DNA of 64,000 nucleotides from Parietaria judaica (Eukaryota; Streptophyta; Magnoliopsida; Rosales; Urticaceae): NCBI GenBank assembly GCA_954871525.1, contig OX940867.1:19941343-20005342 (forward strand). Direction: 5' to 3'. Below the pieces are notes generated by a model. It saw only the letters and a list, made by a program, of their open reading frames with translations, did no database searches and was not told where the DNA came from. Made by a program: the position numbers and the translations under genes. Position 1 is the first letter of the stretch. Each line of letters begins with the position of its first letter. Of this stretch, positions 12,101 to 24,582 are shown in pieces.

Positions 12101-15100
12101 ACGCATTAATTGTTGAAACTGGGTTTTAAAAGAGCTCCAAAAACTTTTAATGCCAAAAATATCCCAACTTATAATGATACCACCCTAATGAAGGTCTAGA
12201 CACTCAAATTTCATCAAGAACGCATCGTATTTGGGCTCGTAAGAAAACCAATTTTTTACATTTTTCGGTAATGATTTTAACCCGTTAACATCTTGATGCA
12301 GAAACTACGAGATAGGGATTTTCTATATAGGGATTAAAATAAGTAAATTTGATACAATTACACATTTTTAAGCATTTTGAAGTTGATGTTTTGTTTAAAA
12401 TATCGTTTAATTAGGGTTCTTTCGGGTAATATGGGAAAAAGACTAAGTTTTTTTTGGAGCACGCATTAATTGTTTAAACTCGGTTTTAAGAGAGCTCCAA
12501 AATCTTTTAATGCCAACACTAACCCAATTTATAATAATACCACCCTAATGAAGGTCTAGAAACTCAAATTTCATCAAGAACACATCGTCTTTGCACTCGT
12601 AAGAAAACCAATTTTTAAAATTTTTTGGTAATTATTTTAACCCGTTAAAATTTTGATATAGAAACTACGAGATAGTGCTTCTCTATTTAGGGATTAAAAT
12701 GATTAAATATGATACAATAACACATTATTAAGCATTTTGAAGATCATGTTTTGTTTAAAATATCGTTTAGTTAGGGTTCTTTCGCGTAAATGGGAAAAAG
12801 ACTCAGTTTTTTTTGGAGCACGCACAAATTGTTGAAACTGGGTTTTAAAAGAGCTCCAAAAACTTTTAATGCCAAAACTAACGCAATTTATAATACTACC
12901 ACCCTAATAAAGGTCAAGCAACTCAAATTTCATCAAGAACGCATCGTATTTGGGCTCCTAAGAAAACCAATTTTTAACACTTTTCGGTAATGATTTTGGA
13001 CCCGTTAACAGCTTGATGCAGAAATTACGAGATAGGGCTTTGCTATTTAGGGATTAAAATAAGTAAATGTGATACAATTACACATTATTAAGCATTTATA
13101 AGTCCATGTTTTGTCTAAAATATCGTTTAATTAGGGTTTTTTTGCGTAAATTAGGAAAAAGACTAAATTTTTTTTTGAGCACGCATTAATTGTTGAAACT
13201 GGGTTTTAAAAGAGCTCCAAAAACTTTTAATGCCAAAACTATCCCAACTTATAATAATACCACCCTAATGAAGGTCTAGACACACAAATTTCATCAAGAA
13301 CGCATCGTATTTGGGCTTGTAAGAAAACCATTTTTTTACATTTTTCGGTAATGATTTTAACCCGTTAACAGCTTGATGAAGAAACTACGAGATAGGGATT
13401 TGCTATATAGGGATTAAAATAAGTAAATTTGATAAAATTACACATTTTTAAGCATTTTGAAGTTGATGTTTTGTTTAAAATATCGTTTAATTAGGGTTCT
13501 TTCGCGTAAAATGGGAAAAAGACTCAGTTTTTTTTGGAGCACGCATTAATTGTTGAAACTCGGTTTTAAGAGAGCTCCAAAATCTCTTAATGCCAACACT
13601 AACCCAATTTATAATAATACCACCCTAATGAAGGTATAGAAACTCAAATTTCATCAAGAACACATCGTGTTTGCTCTCGTAAGAAAACCAATTTTTAACA
13701 TTTTTTGGTAATTATTATAACCCGTTAAAATTTTGATATAGAAACTACGAGATAGTGCTTCTCTATTTAGGGATTAAAATGATTAAATATGATACAATAA
13801 CACATTATTAAGCATTTTGAAGATCATGTTTTGTTTAAAATATCGTTTAGTTAGGGTTCTTTCGCGTAAATGGGAAAAAGACCCAGTTTTTTTTGGAGCA
13901 CGCACAAATTGTTGAAACTGGGTTTTAAAAGAGCTCCAAAAACTTTTAATGCCAAAACTAACGCAATTTATAATACTACCACCCTAATAAAGGTCAAGCA
14001 ACTCAAATTTCATCAAGAACGCATCGTATTTGGGCTCCTAAGAAAACCAGTTTTTAACACTTTTCGGTAATGATTTTGGACCCGTTAACAGCTTGATGCA
14101 GAAATTACGAGATAGGGCTTCGCTATTTAGGGATTAAAATAAGTAAATGTGATACAATTACACATTATTAAGCATTTATAAGTTCATGTTTTGTCTAAAA
14201 TATCGTTTAATTAGGGTTCTTTCGCGTAAAACAGGAAAAAGACTAAATTTTTTTTTGAGCACGCATTAATTGTTGAAACTGGGTTTTAAAAGAGCTCCAA
14301 AAACTTTTAATGCCAAAACTATCCCAACTTATAATAATACCACCCTAATGAAGGTCTAGACACTCAAATTTCATCAAGAACGCATCGTATTTTGGCTCGT
14401 AAGAAAACCAATTTTTAACATTTTTCGGTAATGATTTTAACCCGTTAACAGCTTGATGCAGAAACTACGAGATAGGGATTTGCTATATAGGGATTAAAAT
14501 AAGTAAATTTGATACAATTACACATTTTTAAGCATTTTGAAGTTGATGTTTTGTTTAAAATATCGTTTAATTAGGGTTCTTTCGCGTAAAATGGGAAAAA
14601 GACTCAGTTTTTTTTGGAGCACGCATTAATTGTTGAAACTCGGTTTTAAGAGAGCTCCAAAATCTTTTAATGCCAACACTAACCCAATTTATAATAATAC
14701 CACCCTAATGAAGGTCTAGAAACTCAAATTTCATCAAGAACACATCGTGTTTGCTCTCATAAGAAAACCAATTTTTAACATTTTTTGGTAATTATTTTAA
14801 CCCGTTAAAATTTTGATATAGAAACTACGAGATAGTGCTTCTCTATTTAGGGATTAAAATGATTAAATATGATACAATAACACATTATTAAGCATTTTGA
14901 AGATCATGTTTTGTTTAAAATATCGTTTAGTTAGGGTTCTTTCGCGTAAATGGGAAAAAGACCCAGTTTTTTTTGGAGCACGCACAAATTGTTGAAACTG
15001 GGTTTTAAAAGAGCTCCAAAAACTTTTAATGCCAAAACTAACGCAATTTATAATACTACCACCCTAATAAAGGTCAAGCAACTCAAATTTCATCAAGAAC

Positions 15101-15121
15101 GTATCGTATTTGGGCTCCTAA
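9103..15121 (+). repeat. Right copy of the ~6 kb six-HOR duplicated segment
   Basis: Matches 1-6019 HOR by HOR with only scattered differences. Examples are 'ttgcactcg' at 12592 against 'ttgctctcg', 'acacacaaat' against 'acactcaaat' near 13282, and 'agggttcttt' against 'agggtttttt' near 14217. Here the sixth HOR is intact and the array continues in register past 15121. This shows that the left copy, not this one, suffered the deletion. Confidence 0.9.
14504..14863 (+). repeat. Type A satellite monomer (reference copy)
   Basis: Marks that identify type A: start 'taaatttgat', 'gaagttgatg', 'cgtaaaatggg', a T8 tract followed by GG, 'aactcggttttaagag', 'gccaacactaaccc', 'agaacacatcgtgtttgc', 'cccgttaaaattttgat' and end 'aaaatgat'. 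The frame opened by ATGGG closes at a TAA in 'cattaattg'. A carries the copy of the CENP-B-box-like motif that ends in TGGG. Many A copies elsewhere have 'tctcttaatg' instead of 'tcttttaatg', which completes a perfect dyad with TTAAGAG. Confidence 0.93.
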
Positions 15122-15223
15122 GAAAACCAATTTTTAACACTTTTCGGTAATGATTTTGGACCCGTTAACAGCTTGATGCAGAAATTACGAGATAGGGCTT
15201 CGCTATTTAGGGATTAAAATAAG
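14864..15223 (+). repeat. Type B satellite monomer (reference copy)
   Basis: Marks of type B: start 'taaatatgat', 'gaagatcatg', 'cgtttagttaggg', 'cgtaaatggg' (one A fewer than type A), 'cgcacaaattg', 'aaactaacgcaattt', 'aataaaggtcaagcaac', 'gggctcctaag' and 'gattttggacccg'. Because it has 'cacaaattg' where A and C have 'cattaattg', a 66-codon frame from ATGGG stays open in most B copies. I treat this as incidental (see rejected items). This copy has the C-for-T change 'aaagacccag', shared with 4682, 5762, 13784, 15944, 18104, 20264 and 22423. Confidence 0.93.
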
Positions 15224-15583
15224 TAAATGTGATACAATTACACATTATTAAGCTTTTATAAGTTCATGTTTTGTCTAAAATATCGTTTAATTAGGGTTTT
15301 TTCGCGTAAAACAGGAAAAAGACTAAATTTTTTTTTGAGCACGCATTAATTGTTGAAACTGGGTTTTAAAAGAGCTCCAAAAACTTTTAATGCCAAAAAT
15401 ATCCCAACTTATAATAATACCACCCTAATGAAGGTCTAGACACTCAAATTTCATCAAGAACGCATCGTATTTGGGCTCGTAAGAAAACCAATTTTTTACA
15501 TTTTTCGGTAATGATTTTAACCCGTTAACAGCTTGATGCAGAAACTACGAGATATGGATTTGCTATATAGGGATTAAAATAAG
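15224..15583 (+). repeat. Type C satellite monomer (reference copy)
   Basis: Marks of type C: start 'taaatgtgat', 'ttataagttcatg', 'gtctaaaatatcg', 'actaaattttttttt', 'tatcccaactt', 'ggtctagacac', 'gggctcgtaag', 'attttttacatttttcgg' and the palindrome CTATATAG near the 3' end. The region after 'gcgtaaa' is the most variable part of the family, reading ttagg, acagg, accgg, acatg or acggg in different C copies. That variation falls inside the CENP-B-box-like motif. Confidence 0.93.
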
Positions 15584-15943
15584 TAAATTTGATAAAATTA
15601 CACATTTTTAAGCATTTTGAAGTTGATGTTTTGTTTAAAATATCGTTTAATTAGGGTTCTTTCGCGTAAAATGGGAAAAAGACTCAGTTTTTTTTGGAGC
15701 ACGCATTAATTGTTGAAACTCGGTTTTAAGAGAGCTCCAAAATCTCTTAATGCCAACACTAACCCAATTTATAATAATACCACCCTAATGAAGGTCTAGA
15801 AACTCAAATTTCATCAAGAACACATCGTGTTTGCTCTCGTAAGAAAACCAATTTTTAACATTTTTTGGTAATTATTTTAACCCGTTAAAATTTTGATATA
15901 GAAACTACGAGATAGTGCTTCTCTATTTAGGGATTAAAATGAT

Positions 15944-18103
15944 TAAATATGATACAATAACACATTATTAAGCATTTTGAAGATCATGTTTTGTTTAAAA
16001 TATCGTTTAGTTAGGGTTCTTTCGCGTAAATGGGAAAAAGACCCAGTTTTTTTTGGAGCACGCACAAATTGTTGAAACTGGGTTTTAAAAGAGCTCCAAA
16101 AACTTTTAATGCCAAAACTAACGCAATTTATAATACTACCACCCTAATAAAGGTCAAGCAACTCAAATTTCATCAAGAACGCATCGTATTTGGGCTCCTA
16201 AGAAAACCAATTTTTAACACTTTTCGGTAATGATTTTGGACCCGTTAACAGCTTGATGCAGAAATTACGAGATAGGGCTTCGCTATTTAGGGATTAAAAT
16301 AAGTAAATGTGATACAATTACACATTATTAAGCTTTTATAAGTTCATGTTTTGTCTAAAATATCGTTTAATTAGGGTTTTTTCGCGTAAAACAGGAAAAA
16401 GACTAAATTTTTTTTTGAGCACGCATTAATTGTTGAAACTGGGTTTTAAAAGAGCTCCAAAAACTTTTAATGCAAAAAATATCCCAAATTATAATAATAC
16501 CACCCTAATGAAGGTCTAGACACTCAAATTTCATCAAGAACGCATCGTATTTGGGCTCGTAAGAAAACCAATTTTTTACATTTTTCGGTAATGATTTTAA
16601 CCCGTTAACAGCTTGATGCAGAAACTACGAGATAGGGATTTGCTATATAGGGATTAAAATAAGTAAATTTGATACAATTACACATTTTTAAGCATTTTGA
16701 AGTTGATGTTTTGTTTAAAATATCGTTTAATTAGGGTTCTTTCGCGTAAAATGGGAAAAAGACTCAGTTTTTTTTGGAGCACGCATTAATTGTTGAAACT
16801 CGGTTTTAAGAGAGCTCCAAAATCTCTTAATGCCAACAATAACCCAATTTATAATAATACCACCCTAATGAAGGTCTAGAAACTCAAATTTCATCAAGAA
16901 CACATCGTGTTTTCTCTCGTAAGAAAACCAATTTTTAACATTTTTTGGTAATTATTTTAACCCGTTAAAATTTTGATATAGAAACTACGAGATAGCGCTT
17001 CTCTATTTAGGGATTAAAATGATTAAATATGATACAATAACACATTATTAAGCATTTTGAAGATCATGTTTTGTTTAAAATATCGTTTAGTTAGGGTTCT
17101 TTCGCGTAAATGGGAAAAAGACTCAGTTTTTTTTGGAGCACGCACAAATTGTTGAAACTGGGTTTTAAAAGAGCTCCAAAAACTTTTAATGCCAAAACTA
17201 ACGCAATTTATAATACTACCACCCTAATAAAGGTCAAGCAACTCAAATTTCATCAAGAACGCATCGTATTTGGGCTCCTAAGAAAACCAATTTTTAACAC
17301 TTTTCGGTAATGATTTTGGACCCGTTAACAGCTTGGTGCAGAAATTACGAGATAGGGCTTTGCTATTTAGGGATTAAAATAAGTAAATGTGATACAATTA
17401 CACATTATTAAGCATTTATAAGTTCATGTTTTGTCTAAAATATCGTTTAATTAGGGTTTTTTCGCGTAAATTAGGAAAAAGACTAAATTTTTTTTTTAGC
17501 ACGCATTAATTGTTGAAACTGGGTTTTAAAAGAGCTCCAAAAACTTTTAATGCCAAAACTATCCCAACTTATAATAATACCACCCTAATGAAGGTCTAGA
17601 CACACAAATTTCATCAAGAACGCATCGTATTTGGGCTCGTAAGAAAACCAATTTTTCACATTTTTCGGTAATGATTTTAACCCGTTAACAGCTTGATGCA
17701 GAAACTACGAGATATGGATTTGCTATATAGGGATTAAAATAAGTAAATTTGATAAAATTACACATTTTTAAGCATTTTGAAGTTGATGTTTTGTTTAAAA
17801 TATCGTTTAATTAGGGTTCTTTCGCGTAAAATGGGAAAAAGACTCAGTTTTTTTTGGAGCACGCATTAATTGTTGAAACTCGGTTTTAAGAGAGCTCCAA
17901 AATCTTTTAATGCCAACACTAACCCAATTTATAATAATACCACCCTAATGAAGGTCTAGAAACTCAAATTTCATCAAGAACACATCGTGTTTGCTCTCGT
18001 AAGAAAACCAATTTTTAACATTTTTTGGTAATTATTTTAACCCGTTAAAATTTTGATATAGAAACTACGAGATAGTGCTTCTCTATTTAGGGATTAAAAT
18101 GAT
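15944..18103 (+). repeat. Two-HOR repeat, copy 1 (2160 bp)
   Basis: First HOR B at 15944 ('gacccag', followed by C with 'aaacagg'), second HOR B at 17024 ('gactcag', 'gcttggtgcag', C with 'ttagg' and 'tttttcacat'). The same alternation recurs in the next three blocks. 'gatagcgctt' in the A at ~16993 is a shared private mark. Confidence 0.85.
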
Positions 18104-20263
18104 TAAATATGATACAATAACACATTATTAAGCATTTTGAAGATCATGTTTTGTTTAAAATATCGTTTAGTTAGGGTTCTTTCGCGTAAATGGGAAAAAG
18201 ACCCAGTTTTTTTTGGAGCACGCACAAATTGTTGAAACTGGGTTTTAAAAGAGCTCCAAAAACTTTTAATGCCAAAACTAACGCAATTTATAATACTACC
18301 ACCCTAATAAAGGTCAAGCAACTCAAATTTCATCAAGAACGCATCGTATTTGGGCTCCTAAGAAAACCAATTTTTAACACTTTTTGGTAATGATTTTGGA
18401 CCCGTTAACAGCTTGATGCAGAAATTACGAGATAGGGCTTCGCTATTTAGGGATTAAAATAAGTAAATGTGATACAATTACACATTATTAAGCTTTTATA
18501 AGTTCATGTTTTGTCTAAAATATCGTTTAATTAGGGTTTTTTCGCGTAAAACAGGAAAAAGACTAAATTTTTTTTTGAGCACGCATTAATTGTTGAAACT
18601 GGGTTTTAAAAGAGCTCCAAAAACTTTTAATGCAAAAAATATCCCAACTTATAATAATACCACCCTAATGAAGGTCTAGACACTCAAATTTCATCAAGAA
18701 CGCATCGTATTTGGGCTCGTAAGAAAACCAATTTTTTACATTTTTCGGTAATGATTTTAACCCGTTAACAGCTTGATGCTGAAACTACGAGATAGGGATT
18801 TGCTATATAGGGATTAAAATAAGTAAATTTGATACAATTACACATTTTTAAGCATTTTGAAGTTGATGTTTTGTTTAAAATATCGTTTAATTAGGGTTCT
18901 TTCGCGTAAAATGGGAAAAAGACTCAGTTTTTTTTGGAGCACGCATTAATTGTTGAAACTCGGTTTTAAGAGAGCTCCAAAATCTCTTAATGCCAACAAT
19001 AACCCAATTTATAATAATACCACCCTAATGAAGGTCTAGAAAATCAAATTTCATCAAGAACACATCGTGTTTTCTCTCGTAAGAAAACCAATTTTTAACA
19101 TTTTTTGGTAATTATTTTAACCCGTTAAAATTTTGATATAGAAACTACGAGATAGCGCTTCTCTATTTAGGGATTAAAATGATTAAATATGATACAATAA
19201 CACATTATTAAGCATTTTGAAGATCATGTTTTGTTTAAAATATCGTTTAGTTAGGGTTCTTTCGCGTAAATGGGAAAAAGACTCAGTTTTTTTTGGAGCA
19301 CGCACAAATTGTTGAAACTGGGTTTTAAAAGAGCTCCAAAAACTTTTAATGCCAAAACTAACGCAATTTATAATACTACCACCCTAATAAAGGTCAAGCA
19401 ACTCAAATTTCATCAAGAACGCATCGTATTTGGGCTCCTAAGAAAACCAATTTTTAACACTTTTCGGTAATGATTTTGGACCCGTTAACAGCTTGGTGCA
19501 GAAATTACGAGATAGGGCTTTGCTATTTAGGGATTAAAATAAGTAAATGTGATACAATTACACATTATTAAGCATTTATAAGTTCATGTTTTGTCTAAAA
19601 TATCGTTTAATTAGGGTTTTTTCGCGTAAATTAGGAAAAAGACTAAATTTTTTTTTTAGCACGCATTAATTGTTGAAACTGGGTTTTAAAAGAGCTCCAA
19701 AAACTTTTAATGCCAAAACTATCCCAACTTATAATAATACCACCCTAATGAAGGTCTAGACACACAAATTTCATCAAGAACGCATCGTATTTGGGCTCGT
19801 AAGAAAACCAATTTTTCACATTTTTCGGTAATGATTTTAACCCGTTAACAGCTTGATGCAGAAACTACGAGATATGGATTTGCTATATAGGGATTAAAAT
19901 AAGTAAATTTGATAAAATTACACATTTTTAAGCATTTTGAAGTTGATGTTTTGTTTAAAATATCGTTTAATTAGGGTTCTTTCGCGTAAAATGGGAAAAA
20001 GACTCAGTTTTTTTTGGAGCACGCATTAATTGTTGAAACTCGGTTTTAAGAGAGCTCCAAAATCTCTTAATGCCAACACTAACCCAATTTATAATAATAC
20101 CACCCTAATGAAGGTCTAGAAACTCAAATTTCATCAAGAACACATCGTGTTTGCTCTCGTAAGAAAACCAATTTTTAACATTTTTTGGTAATTATTTTAA
20201 CCCGTTAAAATTTTGATATAGAAACTACGAGATAGTGCTTCTCTATTTAGGGATTAAAATGAT
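18104..20263 (+). repeat. Two-HOR repeat, copy 2 (2160 bp)
   Basis: B starts 18104 and 19184, repeating the marks of copy 1 at an offset of 2160: 'gatagcgctt' at ~19153, 'gcttggtgcag' at ~19490 and 'tttttcacat' at ~19810. The C-type 'tgcaaaaaatatccc' of copy 1 (16472) recurs at 18632. A private change is 'tttttggtaatg' at the end of B 18104. Confidence 0.85.
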
Positions 20264-22422
20264 TAAATATGATACAATAACACATTATTAAGCATTTTGA
20301 AGATCATGTTTTGTTTAAAATATCGTTTAGTTAGGGTTCTTTCGCGTAAATGGGAAAAAGACCCAGTTTTTTTTGGAGCACGCACAAATTGTTGAAACTG
20401 GGTTTTAAAAGAGCTCCAAAAACTTTTAATGCCAAAACTAACGCAATTTATAATACTACCACCCTAATAAAGGTCAAGCAACTCAAATTTCATCAAGAAC
20501 GCGTCGTATTTGGGCTCCTAAGAAAACCAATTTTTAACACTTTTCGGTAATGATTTTGGACCCGTTAACAGCTTGATGCAGAAATTACGACAGAGGGCTT
20601 CGCTATTTAGGGATTAAAATAAGTAAATGTGATACAATTACACATTATTAAGCATTTATAAGTTCATGTTTTGTCTAAAATATCGTTTAATTAGGGTTCT
20701 TTCGCGTAAAACAGGAAAAAGACTAAATTTTTTTTTGAGCACGCATTAATTGTTGAAACTGGGTTTTAAAAGAGCTCCAAAAACTTTTAATGCCAAAACT
20801 ATCCCAACTTATAATAATACCACCCTAATGAAGGTCTAGACACTCAAATTTCATCAAGAACGCATCGTATTTGGGCTCGTAAGAAAACCAATTTTTTACA
20901 TTTTTCGGTAATGATTTTAACCCGTTAACAGCTTGATGCAGAAACTACGAGATAGGGATTTGCTATATAGGGATTAAAATAAGTAAATTTGATACAATTA
21001 CACATTTTTAAGCATTTTGAAGTTGATGTTTTGTTTAAAATATCGTTTAATTAGGGTTCTTTCGCGTAAAATGGGAAAAAGACTCAGTTTTTTTTGGAGC
21101 ACGCATTAATTGTTGAAACTCGGTTTTAAGAGAGCTCCAAAATCTTTTAATGCCAACACTAACCCAATTTATAATAATACCACCCTAATGAAGGTCTAGA
21201 AACTCAAATTTCATCAAGAACACATCGTGTTTGCTCTCGTAAGAAAACCAATTTTTAACATTTTTTGGTAATTATTTTAACCCGTTAAAATTTTGATATA
21301 GAAACTACGAGATAGCGCTTCTCTATTTAGGGATTAAAATGATTAAATATGATACAATAACACATTATTAAGCATTTTGAAGATCATGTTTTGTTTAAAA
21401 TATCGTTTAGTTAGGGTTCTTTCGCGTAAATGGGAAAAAGACTCAGTTTTTTTTGGAGCACGCACAAATTGTTGAAACTGGGTTTTAAAAGAGCTCCAAA
21501 AACTTTTAATGCCAAAACTAACGCAATTTATAATACTACCACCCTAATAAAGGTCAAGCAACTCAAATTTCATCAAGAACGCATCGTATTGGGCTCCTAA
21601 GAAAACCAATTTTTAACACTTTTCGGTAATGATTTTGGACCCGTTAACAGCTTGGTGCAGAAATTACGAGATAGGGCTTTGCTATTTAGGGATTAAAATA
21701 AGTAAATGTGATACAATTACACATTATTAAGCATTTATAAGTTCATGTTTTGTCTAAAATATCGTTTAATTAGGGTTTTTTCGCGTAAATTAGGAAAAAG
21801 ACTAAATTTTTTTTTTAGCACGCATTAATTGTTGAAACTGGGTTTTAAAAGAGCTCCAAAAACTTTTAATGCCAAAACTATCCCAACTTATAATAATACC
21901 ACCCTAATGAAGGTCTAGACACACAAATTTCATCAAGAACGCATCGTATTTGGGCTCGTAAGAAAACCAATTTTTCACATTTTTCGGTAATGATTTTAAC
22001 CCGTTAACAGCTTGATGCAGAAACTACGAGATATGGATTTGCTATATAGGGATTAAAATAAGTAAATTTGATAAAATTACACATTTTTAAGCATTTTGAA
22101 GTTGATGTTTTGTTTAAAATATCGTTTAATTAGGGTTCTTTCGCGTAAAATGGGAAAAAGACTCAGTTTTTTTTGGAGCACGCATTAATTGTTGAAACTC
22201 GGTTTTAAGAGAGCTCCAAAATCTCTTAATGCCAACACTAACCCAATTTATAATAATACCACCCTAATGAAGGTCTAGAAAATCAAATTTCATCAAGAAC
22301 ACATCGTGTTTGCTCTCGTAAGAAAACCAATTTTTAACATTTTTTGGTAATTATTTTAACCCGTTAAAATTTTGATATAGAAACTACGAGATAGTGCTTC
22401 TCTATTTAGGGATTAAAATGAT
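20264..22422 (+). repeat. Two-HOR repeat, copy 3 (2159 bp)
   Basis: B starts 20264 and 21344. B 20264 has 'gaacgcgtcg' (shared with copy 4) and 'acgacagaggg'. B 21344 has a 1-base loss in 'cgtattgggctcc' near 21586, which accounts for the 2159-bp length. 'gcttggtgcag' and 'tttttcacat' recur near 21650 and 21972. Confidence 0.83.
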
Positions 22423-24582
22423 TAAATATGATACAATAACACATTATTAAGCATTTTGAAGATCATGTTTTGTTTAAAATATCGTTTAGTTAGGGTTCTT
22501 TCGCGTAAATGGGAAAAAGACCCAGTTTTTTTTGGAGCACGCACAAATTGTTGAAACTGGGTTTTAAAAGAGCTCCAAAAACTTTTAATGCCAAAACTAA
22601 CGCAATTTATAATACTACCACCCTAATAAAGGTCAAGCAACTCAAATTTCATCAAGAACGCGTCGTATTTGGGCTCCTAAGAAAACCAATTTTTAACACT
22701 TTTCGGTAATGATTTTGGACCCGTTAACAGCTTGATGCAGAAATTTCGAGATAGGGCTTCGCTATTTAGGGATTAAAATAAGTAAATGTGATACAATTAC
22801 ACATTATTAAGCTTTTATAAGTTCATGTTTTGTCTAAAATATCGTTTAATTAGGGTTTTTTCGCGTAAAACAGGAAAAAGACTAAATTTTTTTTTGAGCA
22901 CGCATTAATTGTTGAAACTGGGTTTTAAAAGAGCTCCAAAAACTTTTAATGCCAAAAATATCCCAACTTATAATAATACCACCCTAATGAAGGTCTAGAA
23001 ACTCAAATTTCATCAAGAACGCATCGTATTTGGGCTCGTAAGAAAACCAATTTTTTACATTTTTCGGTAATGATTTTAACCCGTTAACAGCTTGATGCAG
23101 AAACTACGAGATAGGGATTTGCTATATAGGGATTAAAATAAGTAAATTTGATACAATTACACATTTTTAAGCATTTTGAAGTTGATGTTTTGTTTAAAAT
23201 ATCGTTTAATTAGGGTTCTTTCGCGTAAAATGGGAAAAAGACTCAGTTTTTTTTGGAGCACGCATTAATTGTTGAAACTCGGTTTTAAGAGAGCTCCAAA
23301 ATCTTTTAATGCCAACACTAACCCAATTTATAATAATACCACCCTAATGAAGGTCTAGAAACTCAAATTTCATCAAGAACACATCGTGTTTGCTCTCGTA
23401 AGAAAACCAATTTTTAACATTTTTTGGTAATTATTTTAACCCGTTAAAATTTTGATATAGAAACTACGAGATAGTGCTTCTCTATTTAGGGATTAAAATG
23501 ATTAAATATGATACAATAACACATTATTAAGCATTTTTAAGATCATGTTTTGTTTAAAATATCGTTTAGTTAGGGTTCTTTCGCGTAAATGGGAAAAAGA
23601 CTCAGTTTTTTTTGGAGCACGCACAAATTGTTGAAACTGGGTTTTAAAAGAGCTCCAAAAACTTTTAATGCCAAAACTAACGCAATTTATAATACTACCA
23701 CCCTAATAAAGGTCAAGCAACTTAAATTTCATCAAGAACGCATCGTATTTGGGCTCCTAAGAAAACCAATTTTTAACACTTTTCGGTAATGATTTTGGAC
23801 CCGTTAACAGCTTGATGCAGAAATTACGAGATAGGGCTTTGCTATTTAGGGATTAAAATAAGTAAATGTGATACAATTACACATTATTAAGCATTTATAA
23901 GTTCATGTTTTGTCTAAAATATCGTTTAATTAGGGTTTTTTCGCGTAAATTAGGAAAAAGACTAAATTTTTTTTTGAGCACGCATTAATTGTTGAAACTG
24001 GGTTTTAAAAGAGCTCCAAAAACTTTTAATGCCAAAACTATCCCAACTTATAATAATACCACCCTAATGAAGGTCTAGACACACAAATTTCATCAAGAAC
24101 GCATCGTATTTGGGCTCGTAAGAAAACCAATTTTTCACATTTTTCGGTAATGATTTTAACCCGTTAACAGCTTGATGCAGAAACTACGAGATATGGATTT
24201 GCTATATAGGGATTAAAATAAGTAAATTTGATAAAATTACACATTTTTAAGCATTTTGAAGTTGATGTTTTGTTTAAAATATCGTTTAATTAGGGTTCTT
24301 TCGCGTAAAATGGGAAAAAGACTCAGTTTTTTTTGGAGCACGCATTAATTGTTGAAACTCGGTTTTAAGAGAGCTCCAAAATCTTTTAATGCCAACACTA
24401 ACCCAATTTATAATAATACCACCCTAATGAAGGTCTAGAAACTCAAATTTCATCAAGAACACATCGTGTTTGCTCTCGTAAGAAAACCAATTTTTAACAT
24501 TTTTTGGTAATTATTTTAACCCGTTAAAATTTTGATATAGAAACTACGAGATAGTGCTTCTCTATTTAGGGATTAAAATGAT
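22423..24582 (+). repeat. Two-HOR repeat, copy 4 (2160 bp)
   Basis: B starts 22423 and 23503. B 22423 shares 'gacccag' and 'gaacgcgtcg' with copy 3. The second HOR keeps 'tttttcacat' (~24132) but has 'gcttgatgcag', not 'gcttggtgcag'. Copy 4 is thus less homogenised with copies 1-3. The C at ~22783 has 'tctagaaactc', an A-like state. Confidence 0.8.

Larger units (their letters stand above)
14504..15583 (+). repeat. Representative complete HOR unit (A-B-C, 1080 bp)
   Basis: Chosen as a clean reference unit: A 14504-14863, B 14864-15223, C 15224-15583, each exactly 360 bp. The next unit starts at 15584 with the same 'taaattt' phase. Single-base changes and homopolymer indels account for the 1079-1082 bp spread elsewhere. 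The phase is my convention; a tandem repeat has no natural start. Confidence 0.95.

Noticed and set aside
14504..14863. Monomer as an ancient dimer of ~180 bp
   Set aside because: Comparing halves by eye, I found no convincing alignment at 180. A weak likeness of 'atttttaagcatttt' and 'atttttaacattttt' at an offset near 246 is explained by AT-richness.
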